From assembly GCA_018712915.1 (NCBI GenBank), contig DVGC01000014.1:1-54851 (forward strand): DNA of 54,851 nucleotides. The letters are read 5' to 3'. A program made the translations under genes and the position numbers. This DNA is from Candidatus Copromonas faecavium (nom. illeg.). GTDB taxonomy: Bacteria > Bacillota > Clostridia > Lachnospirales > Lachnospiraceae. How positions within the stretch are numbered: position 1 is the first letter of the stretch; the number at the start of each line of letters is the position of its first letter. Below, in pieces: positions 23,588 through 37,175 of this stretch. A model generated the notes under the pieces. That model was given only the letters and a program-made list of their open reading frames with translations, did no database searches and was not told where the DNA came from.

Positions 23588-25180
23588 CTAGTTTCTTCCA
23601 AATTCTGCCAGACGAAGCTTGGGATTCCGTTCTTCCACCATACCCACGCTCCAGCTGTTGATAAAGAGCAGCAGCGGATTTCCCTTCAAATCACAGATCC
23701 GCTTCATGTCGGATGTGCCCTGAATCTTCGCCACATCCACCTCATCCGGATTCTCAATCCAGCGGATATATTCAAAGGGCAGCTGATCCAGCTTCACTTC
23801 TACATTGTATTCATTTTTCAGGCGGTAAATCAGAACCTCAAACTGCAGAACGCCGACCACGCCGACAATGATCTCCTCCATGCCGGTGTTAAACTCCTGG
23901 AAAATCTGGATGGCGCCCTCCTGGGCAATCTGGTTGATACCCTTGATGAACTGTTTCCGCTTCATGGTATCCACCTGACGCACCCGGGCAAAGTGTTCGG
24001 GAGCGAAAGTGGGGATTCCCTCGAACTGGAATTTTTCGTTGGACTCACACAGCGTATCGCCGATGGAAAAAATACCTGGATCGAAAACGCCGATGATATC
24101 TCCCGCATAAGCCTCATCAATGATTTTCCGGCTTTCTGCCATCAGCTGCTGAGGCTGAGTCAGACGGATTTTCTTTCCGCCCTGCACATGATTCACTTCC
24201 ATTCCCGCCTGAAACCGGCCGGAACAGATCCGCATGAAGGCAATCCGGTCTCTGTGAGCCTTGTTCATATTGGCCTGAATCTTAAACACAAAGGCAGAGA
24301 ATTTCTCATCAAAGGGATCCACCTCTCCGTCCGTGGTCTTCCGGGGCAGAGGCGGAGTGGTCATATTTAAGAAATGTTCCAGGAAAGTTTCCACACCGAA
24401 ATTGGTAAGAGCCGAACCGAAAAATACCGGTGACAGCTTCCCCGCGCTGACCAGCTCCTGGTCAAAAGGATCGCTGGCTCCGTCCAGCAGCTCGATATCA
24501 TCTTTTAACTGGGCGTGGTAATCAGAACCGATGACCGCGTCCACATCCGTCCCGTTTACATCGAAGGTCTGGCTGGCCACCTCTTTCTGGCCTCCCATGG
24601 CCGCCGTAAAGGTGGTAATGGTTTTTGTTGCCCGATCATAAACGCCTTTAAAGCTTTTTCCGCAGCCAATGGGCCAGTTGATGGGGCAGGTGTGGATTCC
24701 CAGCACCTCTTCGATTTCGCTCATCAGCTCAAAGGGGTCCCTGGCCTCCCGGTCCATCTTATTGATAAAGGTAAAAATCGGAATATGGCGCATCACACAG
24801 ACTTTAAACAGTTTGATGGTCTGCGCCTCCACGCCCTTGGAACCGTCGATGACCATGACAGCCGAATCGGCGGCCATCAGCGTCCGGTACGTATCCTCTG
24901 AGAAATCCTGGTGTCCCGGCGTATCCAGGATATTGATGCAGCAGCCGTCATAATGGAACTGGAGTACGGAAGATGTAACGGAAATTCCTCTCTCCTTTTC
25001 AATCTCCATCCAGTCAGATACCGCGTGTTTGGTGGCTTTTCTTCCTTTTACGGTTCCCGCCAGGTTAATGGCGCCGCCATATAATAAGAATTTTTCCGTT
25101 AATGTGGTTTTTCCTGCGTCCGGATGCGAAATGATCGCAAAAGTACGCCTCTTTTTTATTTCATCTGCTAAAACAGTCAC
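23588..25180 (-). CDS. prfC: Peptide chain release factor 3
   Basis: A 530-aa translational GTPase that recycles RF1/RF2 after termination. G-motifs SHPDAGKTTLTE (G1), DTPGHQDF (G3) and NKMD (G4) lie in the first 150 residues, followed by RF3-type domains II and III. The start is GTG at 25180, set by GGAGG 7-8 nt upstream. Located 26 nt after the coaBC stop in the same orientation. Confidence 0.96.
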   Translation of the reverse strand: MTVLADEIKKRRTFAIISHPDAGKTTLTEKFLLYGGAINLAGTVKGRKATKHAVSDWMEIEKERGISVTSSVLQFHYDGCCINILDTPGHQDFSEDTYRTLMAADSAVMVIDGSKGVEAQTIKLFKVCVMRHIPIFTFINKMDREARDPFELMSEIEEVLGIHTCPINWPIGCGKSFKGVYDRATKTITTFTAAMGGQKEVASQTFDVNGTDVDAVIGSDYHAQLKDDIELLDGASDPFDQELVSAGKLSPVFFGSALTNFGVETFLEHFLNMTTPPLPRKTTDGEVDPFDEKFSAFVFKIQANMNKAHRDRIAFMRICSGRFQAGMEVNHVQGGKKIRLTQPQQLMAESRKIIDEAYAGDIIGVFDPGIFSIGDTLCESNEKFQFEGIPTFAPEHFARVRQVDTMKRKQFIKGINQIAQEGAIQIFQEFNTGMEEIIVGVVGVLQFEVLIYRLKNEYNVEVKLDQLPFEYIRWIENPDEVDVAKIQGTSDMKRICDLKGNPLLLFINSWSVGMVEERNPKLRLAEFGRN

Positions 25181-25206
25181 TTGAAACCTCCATGATGTGT
25201 TTTCCT

Positions 25207-26391
25207 TTATCCGAAAATGGTATCCAGAATCCGGACGGCAACCTCTTCCTTGGAAAGCTTGGGAAGCTCTTCCTCCTGTCCTTCCCGAATCAGTGTCACA
25301 ACATTGGTGTCCGTGCCAAAACCGGCTCCCTCCACCTTCAGATTATTGGCCACAATCATGTCCAGATTCTTCTTTTTCAATTTGGCTCTGGAATTTTCCA
25401 GCATGTGTTCCGTTTCCATGGAAAATCCGCAGAGGAACTGGCCCGGTTTTTTATGATCTCCAAGCCATTTTAAAATGTCATCCGTCCGTTCCAGCTCAAT
25501 GGACAGATCTCCGTCCTTCTTTTTCGTCTTTTCGCTGTTCACAAATTTGGGCCGGTAATCGGCAACGGCTGCCGCCTTGATCACCGCATCCATCCCCTCG
25601 CTTCGGGAGGTAACCGCATCGAACATTTCCTTTGCGCTCACCACCGGAACCACCTGAACAAACATAGGCGGAGCAAGCTCCACAGGTCCGGTTACCAGCG
25701 TCACATCCGCACCGCGGAAGGCCGCCGTTTTCGCAATGGCATAGCCCATTTTTCCCGTAGAATGGTTGGTAATATAGCGAACCGGATCCAGCGCTTCCCT
25801 GGTAGGGCCGGCCGTCACAAGAATCTTCTTTCCTTTCAGATCTTTCTCATACTGAATTTCTTTTAAGATATACTGGAGCAGCACCTCCGGCTCCGGCATC
25901 TTTCCGGCTCCCGTATCGCCGCAGGCCAGATATCCGTCGGCCGGATCGATGACCTCCATCCCGTATTTCCGGCAGGTTGCCAGATTATCCTGGGTAATAG
26001 GGTTTTCAAACATTCTGGTATTCATCGCCGGACTGATGATTTTTTTGCAGGTACAGGCTAATACTGTCGTCGTCAGCATATCGTCTGCCAGGCCATGGGC
26101 CAGCTTGGCAATCACGTTGGCGGAAGCCGGAGCCACCAGAACCACATCCGCCTGCTTGGCCAGAGACACATGCTCCACAGAGAACTCAAAATTCCGGTCA
26201 AAGGTATCCACCAGACATTTGTTTCCCGTCAGGGTTTCAAAGGTGATGGGATTGATGAAATTGACGGCATTTTTCGTCATCAGCACATGAACATTGGCCT
26301 TCAGCTTTTTCAGTGCGCTGGCAAGATAGGCAATTTTATAAGCGGCGATACTGCCGCTGACACATAAAAGTACGGTTTTTCCCTCCAACAT
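25207..26391 (-). CDS. coaBC: Bifunctional phosphopantothenoylcysteine decarboxylase / phosphopantothenate-cysteine ligase
   Basis: A 394-aa fusion enzyme for coenzyme A synthesis. The N-terminal flavoprotein CoaC half (1 to about 180) has VSGSIAAYK, APASANVIAK, PAMNTRMFENP and the lid ACGDTGAGKMPEP. The C-terminal CoaB half has VTAGPTREALDPVRYITNHSTGKMG. Divergent from coaX, which catalyses the first step of the same pathway, so this locus supplies three CoA steps. Confidence 0.96.
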   Translation of the reverse strand: MLEGKTVLLCVSGSIAAYKIAYLASALKKLKANVHVLMTKNAVNFINPITFETLTGNKCLVDTFDRNFEFSVEHVSLAKQADVVLVAPASANVIAKLAHGLADDMLTTTVLACTCKKIISPAMNTRMFENPITQDNLATCRKYGMEVIDPADGYLACGDTGAGKMPEPEVLLQYILKEIQYEKDLKGKKILVTAGPTREALDPVRYITNHSTGKMGYAIAKTAAFRGADVTLVTGPVELAPPMFVQVVPVVSAKEMFDAVTSRSEGMDAVIKAAAVADYRPKFVNSEKTKKKDGDLSIELERTDDILKWLGDHKKPGQFLCGFSMETEHMLENSRAKLKKKNLDMIVANNLKVEGAGFGTDTNVVTLIREGQEEELPKLSKEEVAVRILDTIFG

Positions 26392-26449
26392 TTGGAAACC
26401 TCCGTTGTAATTTTAAAGGAATTATGATAAGATAATCGCTGATTGCATC

Positions 26450-26473
26450 ACGGGCCGGCAAAAAAGGGCCCGT
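26450..26473. repeat. GC-rich hairpin in the coaBC-coaX intergenic region
   Basis: ACGGGCC (26450-26456) pairs with GGCCCGT (26467-26473) around a GGC-A-rich loop. It sits midway between the two divergent start codons and could be a regulator site or a 5' stabilising hairpin. No T-run follows on plus. Confidence 0.55.
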
Positions 26474-26534
26474 CAGGACAAAATTACAGGCCCATTATAT
26501 CACGTAACACCTGAATGGGGAAGGAGTTTTCTTG

Positions 26535-27305
26535 ATGATTTTAGCCATAGACATGGGAAACAGCAATATTGTGGTCGGCGGCATCGACGACAAAAGAACC
26601 TATTTTGAAGAACGGATCACGACAGACGACCGGAAAACCAGTCTGGAATATGCGATTATGCTGAAAAATATCCTGGAAATCCACCGGGTCAAGAGAGGAG
26701 AAATCGAAGGCTCCATCATGTCCTCTGTGGTGCCGCCCTTAAATGCCCCTCTTTCCTCTGCCGTAAAGAAAATCACAGGCAGGCGCCCTCTTTTGGTAGG
26801 CTCCGGCATGAAAACCGGACTGAACATCAAGATGGACAACCCCAAGGCCGTAGGCGGTGACCGGATTGTGGCTGCCGTGGCGGCCATCGCAAGATATGAG
26901 GGCCCCATTATCATCATTGATATGGGAACCGCCACCACCATGGACGTGGTGGACCGGGCCGGAAATTACATCGGAGGCGTGATCCTTCCCGGTGTCAAAG
27001 TGGCCTTAAATTCCCTGGTCAGCAATACGGCCCAGCTGCCCAGAATCAATCTGGACGTACCCAGACGGGTCATCGGAAAAAACACAGTCGAATGTATGCG
27101 AAACGGTATCATGCTGGGAAATGCGGCCATGCTGGACGGCCTCATTGACCGGATGGAAGCGGAGCTGGGAGAAACGGCCACTCTGGTGTCCACCGGCGGT
27201 ATGGCCCGCTTCATTACGCCCTTATGCCGCCACTCCATTACCTACGATCCGGATCTGCTTCTGAGAGGTCTTCTGATCCTCTACCGGCAGAATACGGCGG
27301 AATAA
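26535..27305 (+). CDS. coaX: Type III pantothenate kinase
   Basis: A 256-aa ASKHA-fold kinase phosphorylating pantothenate, the first step to CoA. Motifs DMGNSNIVVG at the N-terminus, GGDRIVAAVAAIARY, DMGTATTMDVV and GGVILPGVKVAL are those of CoaX. ATG 26535 is preferred (GGAG 8 nt upstream); a TTG codon at 26532 is in frame. Type III kinases are not feedback inhibited by CoA. Confidence 0.96.
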   Translation: MILAIDMGNSNIVVGGIDDKRTYFEERITTDDRKTSLEYAIMLKNILEIHRVKRGEIEGSIMSSVVPPLNAPLSSAVKKITGRRPLLVGSGMKTGLNIKMDNPKAVGGDRIVAAVAAIARYEGPIIIIDMGTATTMDVVDRAGNYIGGVILPGVKVALNSLVSNTAQLPRINLDVPRRVIGKNTVECMRNGIMLGNAAMLDGLIDRMEAELGETATLVSTGGMARFITPLCRHSITYDPDLLLRGLLILYRQNTAE

Positions 27306-27313
27306 CACGCAGC

Positions 27314-27355
27314 AAAAAACTGCTGAGCCTCCTTTGAAAGAATCAGGCACAGCAG
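27314..27355 (-). terminator. Terminator of the lacZ-lacI-msmK-yesL operon
   Basis: CTGCTG..GCCT (27320-27330) pairs with AGGC..CAGCAG (27344-27355). On the minus strand the stem is followed by six T (27314-27319 reversed), 22 nt after the yesL-type stop. It may also slow plus-strand read-through from coaX. Confidence 0.75.
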
Positions 27356-27376
27356 TATATAGAAATTCAGAACATA

Positions 27377-28057
27377 TTAATCCGGATCCTCCACAGGAAG
27401 ATCCCTTTTCCCCGGCGTCAGGCCCAGAAGATCCCTTAATACCCAGGCATTATAAAGAGCCAGAAGGGACGGCGCTAAAAGCAGGGGAATAATCACAATC
27501 TGAACCAGATTTTCAAAACAAAGCCAGATGAAAATCAGGAACGCCCCGTCGCCGACAGCCATCTGCAGGGTCTTTGGAAGATACCGGATGCCGGCCGCCA
27601 GGGCGTTTTTCAATGTCACGGAAAGCGGATTGAAAAATCTGGCCTGCAGCGGAAACAGATACAGCACCAAGAACAGAAAAAGGATTCCCAGAAACACGCA
27701 GATCACCCAGCCGGCGCAAAGAAGCGGCATGGAGAGACCGGAGGCTGCAGAGCCGGCTGTTAAAATCAGCATAAACCGCACGTCAAAGAAAAGCAGGCCC
27801 CCCAAAACCAGAACGATGATGGAAATGACCATGCCCTGAACCAGGTTCTGGCGGAAACTGTGGAAAAAGTTTCTGACGGTGCTCTGATTATCATCCTCCA
27901 GAATTTTAAATGCCGTATAATAGAGGGCGCTTAAAGAAGCGCCCAGGGTAACCAGGGGCAGGGAAGCAAACACCGCCAGAAGCGTCAGGAGAATCAAATC
28001 TCCTGCCTTCCCCACCGCCTGCCAGAATGAATTGTCTGTATTAAATAATTCGCCCAT
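27377..28057 (-). CDS. YesL family (DUF624) membrane protein
   Basis: A 226-aa integral membrane protein with about five or six hydrophobic helices and the DUF624 N-terminal pattern (LFNTDNSFWQAVGKAGDLILLTLL). The family is frequently encoded with carbohydrate ABC transporters and glycosidases, but its role is not established. The ATG follows the msmK-type TAA after 3 nt (TAA TCT ATG) without a nearby RBS, implying translational coupling. Confidence 0.88.
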   Translation of the reverse strand: MGELFNTDNSFWQAVGKAGDLILLTLLAVFASLPLVTLGASLSALYYTAFKILEDDNQSTVRNFFHSFRQNLVQGMVISIIVLVLGGLLFFDVRFMLILTAGSAASGLSMPLLCAGWVICVFLGILFLFLVLYLFPLQARFFNPLSVTLKNALAAGIRYLPKTLQMAVGDGAFLIFIWLCFENLVQIVIIPLLLAPSLLALYNAWVLRDLLGLTPGKRDLPVEDPD

Positions 28058-28060
28058 AGA

Positions 28061-29170
28061 TTAGTTAAAAATAGCCATCTCCGTGTCCAGATCAAAGGCA
28101 TGGAGCTTTTCAGTATTCATGTAAAGATCAATCGTTTCACCCGGTTTTACCTTAACCGACGGATCCACTCTTGCCGTCCAGGTCGCTTGATCCATATCAA
28201 AGTACAGATACGTCTCGGCTCCCAGCATCTCGTATACGCGGATAGTGGCGTGAATCTTCGCATCCTTATTGGCACGCTCCGCATCGTTTGCGTCGTAAAG
28301 GTTCTCCGGACGGATGCCAAGGGTGATCTTCTTGCCTGCATATCCCTTATCCTTTAAAACTGCCGCACGCTTTTCATCAAGCCGGATGCTCTGTCCGCAG
28401 AATTCCAGATAAATTCCGTCTTTCTCCACAACATCGGCCGTAACCATGTTCATCTGGGGAGCGCCGATAAAGCCTGCCACAAATTTGTTGCCCGGCTTCT
28501 CATAAAGATTCTCCGGAGTATCCACCTGCTGGACCACGCCGTCCTTCATAACAACGATTCTGGTTCCCAGCGTCATGGCCTCCGTCTGGTCATGGGTTAC
28601 GTAGATGATGGTGGTTCCCAGGTTCTGATGCAGCTTGGAAATCTCAATTCTCATCTGCCCTCTTAACTTGGCATCCAGGTTGGATAAAGGTTCATCCATC
28701 AGGAATACCTTGGGGTTTCTTACGATGGCACGGCCCATGGCCACACGCTGTCTCTGTCCTCCGGAAAGTGCCTTCGGCTTTCTGTCCAGCAGATGCTCCA
28801 GATCCAGAATTTTGGCCGCCTCATGAACCTTCTTATCGATTTCTTCCTTGGGAAGCTTTCTGATCTTTAATCCGAACGCCATGTTGTCGTATACCGTCAT
28901 ATGGGGATACAGGGCGTAGTTCTGGAATACCATGGCGATATCCCGATCCTTCGGCTCCACATCATTCATCCGCTTTCCGTCAATATACAAATCACCGCTG
29001 GTAATTTCCTCCAGTCCGGCCACCATTCTCAAGGTGGTGGATTTTCCGCAGCCGGAGGGTCCGACGAAAATAATAAATTCCTTGTCGCCGATTTCCAGAT
29101 TGAAGTCCTTTACCGCTTCAAAGCCATTGGGGTACTTTTTGGTGATATGCTCAAGCTTAACCGTTGACAT
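28061..29170 (-). CDS. Sugar ABC transporter ATP-binding protein (MsmK/UgpC family)
   Basis: A 369-aa ATPase for carbohydrate importers. Walker [11 protein letters not shown]-loop, LSGGQRQR signature, VFLMDEP Walker B and VTHDQTEAM are present, followed by the C-terminal TOBE/regulatory domain typical of MsmK/UgpC. Start 29170 (MSTVKLEHI) has GGAGAG upstream. The permease and binding-protein genes are on the opposite strand 4.5 kb away and lack their own ATPase, so this is probably their partner; MsmK-type ATPases can also serve several importers. Confidence 0.93.
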   Translation of the reverse strand: MSTVKLEHITKKYPNGFEAVKDFNLEIGDKEFIIFVGPSGCGKSTTLRMVAGLEEITSGDLYIDGKRMNDVEPKDRDIAMVFQNYALYPHMTVYDNMAFGLKIRKLPKEEIDKKVHEAAKILDLEHLLDRKPKALSGGQRQRVAMGRAIVRNPKVFLMDEPLSNLDAKLRGQMRIEISKLHQNLGTTIIYVTHDQTEAMTLGTRIVVMKDGVVQQVDTPENLYEKPGNKFVAGFIGAPQMNMVTADVVEKDGIYLEFCGQSIRLDEKRAAVLKDKGYAGKKITLGIRPENLYDANDAERANKDAKIHATIRVYEMLGAETYLYFDMDQATWTARVDPSVKVKPGETIDLYMNTEKLHAFDLDTEMAIFN

Positions 29171-29259
29171 ATACTCTCTCTCCTTTTTCTTTATAAATTG
29201 AACGCCCTGACCTTTTTTCTGCATCTCCTGCTGCGTTTCGTCCCGGTCTGGCCGCTTCC

Positions 29260-33318
<4,059 letters not shown>

Positions 33319-33475
33319 TCACAGACTGCCCGAGTCCATATAAATTAAGATAAGGACCGTTTCCAGCCCGCTTTTCCGGCTCATCAGGTAAAATTCACTG
33401 TTTTTCACTGTTTTTTACCAGGAATCCGCCGGCCTCTGCAGGCGCAGTCTCGTCGTTTTGTTGCTTTTTAGATTT

Positions 33476-33504
33476 ATTATAATCCGTTTTTTAGTAAAAG
33501 TCAA
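33476..33504 (-). promoter_or_regulatory. lacZ promoter
   Basis: Minus strand TTGACT (33499-33504), 17-nt spacer, TATAAT (33476-33481). A nearly perfect sigma-A promoter whose -35 lies inside the operator dyad. It leaves a 5' UTR of about 180 nt before lacZ. Confidence 0.8.
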
Positions 33505-33528
33505 ATATTTTACTTATTATTTTTACTA
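33493..33528. promoter_or_regulatory. Candidate LacI-family operator dyads
   Basis: AGTAAAA (33493-33499) and TTTTACT (33508-33514) form a perfect inverted repeat with an 8-nt spacer over the lacZ -35; another TTTTACTA lies at 33521-33528. The same element recurs at 33653-33673. Likely the target of the LacI-type regulator encoded in the lacZ operon. Confidence 0.55.
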
Positions 33529-33547
33529 TTATTTTTACAAAAACATG

Positions 33548-33576
33548 TTGACTTTTCCTGATATAAGGGGTATTAT
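33548..33576 (+). promoter_or_regulatory. Promoter of the sugar ABC transporter operon
   Basis: TTGACT (33548-33553), 17-nt spacer, TATTAT (33571-33576), giving a leader of about 110 nt. It lies 44 nt from the divergent lacZ -35. Confidence 0.75.
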
Positions 33577-33652
33577 TGTGATGATATTAGTGATTTTACC
33601 TAATTTTATCCCTCGGCACCAGTTCCTGGTTGTAAGGACAGTGTAAACTTTT

Positions 33653-33673
33653 TAGTAAAATTAAATAGTAAAA
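33653..33673. promoter_or_regulatory. Direct repeat of TAGTAAAA in the ABC operon leader
   Basis: TAGTAAAA at 33653-33660 and 33666-33673, 13 bp apart, just upstream of the RBS AGGAGG. Sequence identity to the operator arms near lacZ suggests a second repressor site, possibly allowing looping between promoters. Confidence 0.5.
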
Positions 33674-33694
33674 TTTTTTCAGGAGGTAACTATT

Positions 33695-35011
33695 ATGAGA
33701 AAAACAAAGCTTGTAGTATCGGCAGCAGCAGTTTCCATGATGGCTGCTCTTGCTCTTTCCGGCTGCGGAGGCGGTACAACGGAAAGTGCAGCTGCAAATG
33801 GGGAGTCTTCTTCTGCAGAAGGCGCAAAAACCATCACAGTCTGGGCATGGGACGTTGCCTTAAAGCAGCTGCAGGCAGCCGCAGAGAAGTACAAGGAAAC
33901 CAACCCGGATGTGGAATTCGTTTTTGAGGAAATGGGTACCGACCAGATTTATACCAAGCTGGCCACGACTCTTTCCACAGGCAACGGACTTGCCGATGTC
34001 ATCCTTCTTGAGGGTGAACAGGTAAGCGGCTACGCTTCCAAATATCCTGAAGGCTTCGCAGAGCTCAGCGACATCGTATCATCGGATGATTTCCTTCCGG
34101 TAAAAATGGGTGAAGTCACAGTAAATGATAAGATTGTCGGTTTCCCGTGGGATGCGGGCCCAGTGGCTGTTTTCTACAGAACCGATTACTTTGAGCAGGC
34201 AGGTGTCAATGCCGAGGACATCCAGACATGGGATGACTTTATTGAAGCCGGAAAGAAAATTGAAGCCACCTGCACCACCCCCAGCGGAGAGCCGGTTAAG
34301 ATGCTTCCGATTTCTCCCAACAGCTCAGGCTTTTACCGTCTCCTTCTGACAGAAAACAAGGGAAGCTTCTTTGATGCAGAGGGAAACACAATTGTAAATT
34401 CCGCAGAATCCGTGGAGGCAATGGAAATAGCAAAGAAAATCTACGATTCCGGCATTGCCTATAATTATGCAGACTGGTCTGAGTATGAGGGCGTTGTTGT
34501 AAATGAAACAGTTGCCGCCATTCCGGAAGCCGTTTGGATGATGGGTACCATCAAAGACAAAGGACCGGAGCAGTCCGGAAAATGGGGCGTTATGCCGCTT
34601 CCGGCATTCCCGGGCAAAGAAGCAGCAGGTTCCACCAACGGCGGATCCAACATTGTCATCCCGGCAGTTTCCGCTAATGTCGATACTGCAAAGGACTTCG
34701 TTCAGTTTGCTCTGACTGATGTACAGCTTCAGGTAGACGGCTTTGTAAACTATGGTCTGTTCCCGTCCTATATTCCTGCTTATGAGGATCCCACCTTCAG
34801 TGAGCCGGATGAATATTTCGGCGGACAGAACATCTACGAGATCTTCATCGAGCTCGGAAAGACCGTTCCTGCTGTTAATTATACCGAGAACTTCAACGAA
34901 GCTTTAAGCGCAGCCGGTGCCACCTGTGCTCAGGTATACCTGGAAGGTGCTGATCCGACAGAGGCACTTGAGTCTCTGCAGACCGATCTGGTATCCAAAT
35001 TCGGGAAATAA
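33695..35011 (+). CDS. Sugar ABC transporter substrate-binding lipoprotein
   Basis: A 438-aa extracellular solute-binding protein (family 1). The N-terminal lipoprotein signal peptide ends in ALSGC, with the lipidated cysteine at residue 24, followed by an Ala/Ser/Gly-rich linker. AGGAGG precedes the ATG. The mature part begins KTITVWAWDVALKQLQAAAEKYKE, typical of oligosaccharide binders. By linkage with lacZ the ligand is probably lactose or a galacto-oligosaccharide. Confidence 0.92.
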   Translation: MRKTKLVVSAAAVSMMAALALSGCGGGTTESAAANGESSSAEGAKTITVWAWDVALKQLQAAAEKYKETNPDVEFVFEEMGTDQIYTKLATTLSTGNGLADVILLEGEQVSGYASKYPEGFAELSDIVSSDDFLPVKMGEVTVNDKIVGFPWDAGPVAVFYRTDYFEQAGVNAEDIQTWDDFIEAGKKIEATCTTPSGEPVKMLPISPNSSGFYRLLLTENKGSFFDAEGNTIVNSAESVEAMEIAKKIYDSGIAYNYADWSEYEGVVVNETVAAIPEAVWMMGTIKDKGPEQSGKWGVMPLPAFPGKEAAGSTNGGSNIVIPAVSANVDTAKDFVQFALTDVQLQVDGFVNYGLFPSYIPAYEDPTFSEPDEYFGGQNIYEIFIELGKTVPAVNYTENFNEALSAAGATCAQVYLEGADPTEALESLQTDLVSKFGK

Positions 35012-35119
35012 TCCCGGTGCATCTGACAACAGCAATCCTTAAATGTGACGGTGCCGCCGCCTTACGGAAAGCCAAGCAGACGTAAAGCGGCGGTTCGCCT
35101 AATGATATGGGAGGCAGAC

Positions 35120-35983
35120 ATGAAACTACATAAAAAAACAAGGTTTTTCCCTTATGCCATGCTGCTCCCCACCATTGTAATCTTCGCCGTATTCATGATC
35201 TATCCGATCCTTTATTCTTTCTATCTGAGCTTTACGGAATTTACAGGCGGAACTTACAATTTTGTGGGGCTTCAGAACTACATTGAGCTGTTCCATGACC
35301 CAGTCTTTTATAAGGCCTTGTTCAATACCTTCTTTTATCTGATCATCCAGGTACCGGTCATGATCAGCCTTGCGCTTCTTCTGGCCGTACTCATCGAGCA
35401 GAAATTTATCAGGGGAAAGGGATTTTTCCGGATGGCAACCTTCCTTCCGACCATTACCTCCCTGGTAGCTTATTCCCTGGTATTCAAGGTTTTATTCAAC
35501 ACCAACTATGGTTTAATCAATTACGTTGTAGAGCTTTTCGGGGGAGAAAAGATCCAGTGGATTTATTCCGCATGGCCTGCCCGGGCATCTATCATTATCT
35601 CCATCACCTGGAGATGGGTAGGTTACAATATGATTATTCTTCTGGCAGGCATTCAGGCCATTCCGACGGAAATGTATGAATCTGCTTCACTGGACGGTGC
35701 AAACTTCTGGCAGCAGCTTTTCTACATCACCATTCCTGCCATTAAACCGATTATCCTGTTTACCACCATTACATCCACCATCGGTACGCTTCAGCTCTTC
35801 GACGAGCCCTATATTCTGACCCAGGGCGGTCCCAACTATGCGACCATTACCCTCGGCGAATATCTCTACGACAACGGCTTCACCTACCTGAAGTTCGGTT
35901 TCGCATCGGCCCTTGGTTATGTGATGGTTATCATCATCGGACTGCTGTCCTGGCTTCAGTTCCGGGTTAACAAGGAGGAGTGA
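35120..35983 (+). CDS. Sugar ABC transporter permease (MalF-like)
   Basis: A 287-aa inner-membrane permease with six predicted helices and the EAA loop ESASLDGANFWQQLFYITIPA that contacts the ATPase. ATG 35120 is chosen from the GGGAGG 5 nt upstream; the longer frame from 35045 is unsupported. One base separates its stop from the second permease gene. Confidence 0.93.
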   Translation: MKLHKKTRFFPYAMLLPTIVIFAVFMIYPILYSFYLSFTEFTGGTYNFVGLQNYIELFHDPVFYKALFNTFFYLIIQVPVMISLALLLAVLIEQKFIRGKGFFRMATFLPTITSLVAYSLVFKVLFNTNYGLINYVVELFGGEKIQWIYSAWPARASIIISITWRWVGYNMIILLAGIQAIPTEMYESASLDGANFWQQLFYITIPAIKPIILFTTITSTIGTLQLFDEPYILTQGGPNYATITLGEYLYDNGFTYLKFGFASALGYVMVIIIGLLSWLQFRVNKEE

Positions 35984-35984
35984 C

Positions 35985-36800
35985 ATGATTAAAAAAATTG
36001 GAGTTTATCTCTTTTTAATAGTGGCAGCCTTCCTGTCCCTGTTCCCCTTCTACTTTATGTTTGTAAGCGGAACCAATACCAACCAGGCCATCCTTTCCGC
36101 ACCGCCAAGGCTGCTTCCCGGTTCCATGCTCCTTGAAAACTTCTCAATCCTGCTTGAGAAAATGGACATTATCCGGGTTGCCTTCAATACCCTGTTCATC
36201 TCCATTGTGTTTACGGTGCTGACCTTAATTCTTTATTCCTCTGCAGGCTATGTGCTGGCAAAGTTTGAATTTAAAGGGAAGGGACTGATCTTCGGATTTA
36301 TCATGATTTCCATGATGATTCCCGCACAGGTTATGTACGTTCCGCTGTTCCAGCTGTTCGTATCCGCAAATATGACCAATACCTACACATCCGTTATCCT
36401 GCCCTCTCTGGCCAACGCCTTCGGCGTATTCCTGATGCGGCAGAACATGGTCAATTTCCCGACGGCACTGGTAGAAGCGGCCCGCATTGACGGCTACAGC
36501 GAATTCGGCATCTTCTGCCGGATTGTTATCCCCAATGTGAAACCGGCCTTAAGTGCTCTCGTGATTTACATGTTTACCAACATGTGGAACAACTTCATGT
36601 GGCCTTTGATCGTTCTGGAAACAGATGATATGTATAACTTCCCGGTGGCTCTGGCTGTTCTCGACGGCAACCCCACCAACAAGAACTTCGCGGTTATCCT
36701 TTTAGCCACCGCCATTGCTACTCTGCCGATCCTGGTTATTTTCATGGCATTCCAGAAGCAGTTCGTAGCCGGCGTTATGGGCGGAGCCGTAAAGGAATAG
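35985..36800 (+). CDS. Sugar ABC transporter permease (MalG-like)
   Basis: A 271-aa second permease with six helices and the EAA loop EAARIDGYSEFGIFCRIVIPNVKP. GGAGG of its RBS lies inside the end of the preceding gene. With the lipoprotein and the MsmK-type ATPase it would form a complete CUT1-type importer. No ATPase gene follows; the operon ends at an intrinsic terminator. Confidence 0.93.
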   Translation: MIKKIGVYLFLIVAAFLSLFPFYFMFVSGTNTNQAILSAPPRLLPGSMLLENFSILLEKMDIIRVAFNTLFISIVFTVLTLILYSSAGYVLAKFEFKGKGLIFGFIMISMMIPAQVMYVPLFQLFVSANMTNTYTSVILPSLANAFGVFLMRQNMVNFPTALVEAARIDGYSEFGIFCRIVIPNVKPALSALVIYMFTNMWNNFMWPLIVLETDDMYNFPVALAVLDGNPTNKNFAVILLATAIATLPILVIFMAFQKQFVAGVMGGAVKE

Positions 36801-36839
36801 TCAAAAACTGCCTGGTGAAAAGAGAATAGAAACACATCG

Positions 36840-36873
36840 AAAGGGGTCATCCATGGTTTGGATGGCTCCTTTT
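36840..36873 (+). terminator. Terminator of the sugar ABC operon
   Basis: AAAGG-G-G.CATCC (36840-36852) pairs with GGATG.CTCCTTTT (36860-36873); the T-run is part of the right arm. It ends the permease transcript. Confidence 0.8.
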
Positions 36874-37017
36874 AATTGGTAAAATATTTATAAAAATTTC
36901 AAAATTATTCTCGAAAAATTCCTAACATTTTATTAGCAATCCGAATCAATTTCTTGATATTTTATTAAATTTTTCTATTTTCAATACTTACAGAAGGGTT
37001 TCGATAACTACAAAAAT

Positions 37018-37046
37018 TGCTTTTCTCCCCTAAAAAATATATAGTT
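37018..37046 (+). promoter_or_regulatory. gltS promoter
   Basis: TTGCTT (37018-37023), 17-nt spacer, TATAGT (37041-37046). The surrounding stretch 36874-37217 is AT-rich and holds no convincing gene; a 48-codon frame that overlaps the gltS start has a poorly spaced RBS and was not called. Confidence 0.6.
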
Positions 37047-37175
37047 TGCTTAAGTGATACGAATGAATGAAGGGGGATTTTGGGGGAGCCATGAGCTGCT
37101 GGGAGACAGTTCATAAAAAGAGTGTATCCGTAAGTCCGCTGCAGACGTGTATCACAAAAAACGTGTCGGGCCAAT

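Noticed and set aside
33363..33376. Possible catabolite-responsive element (TGGAAACGGTCC on the minus strand)
   Set aside because: It misses two or more conserved positions of the cre consensus and lies well downstream of the lacZ start site.
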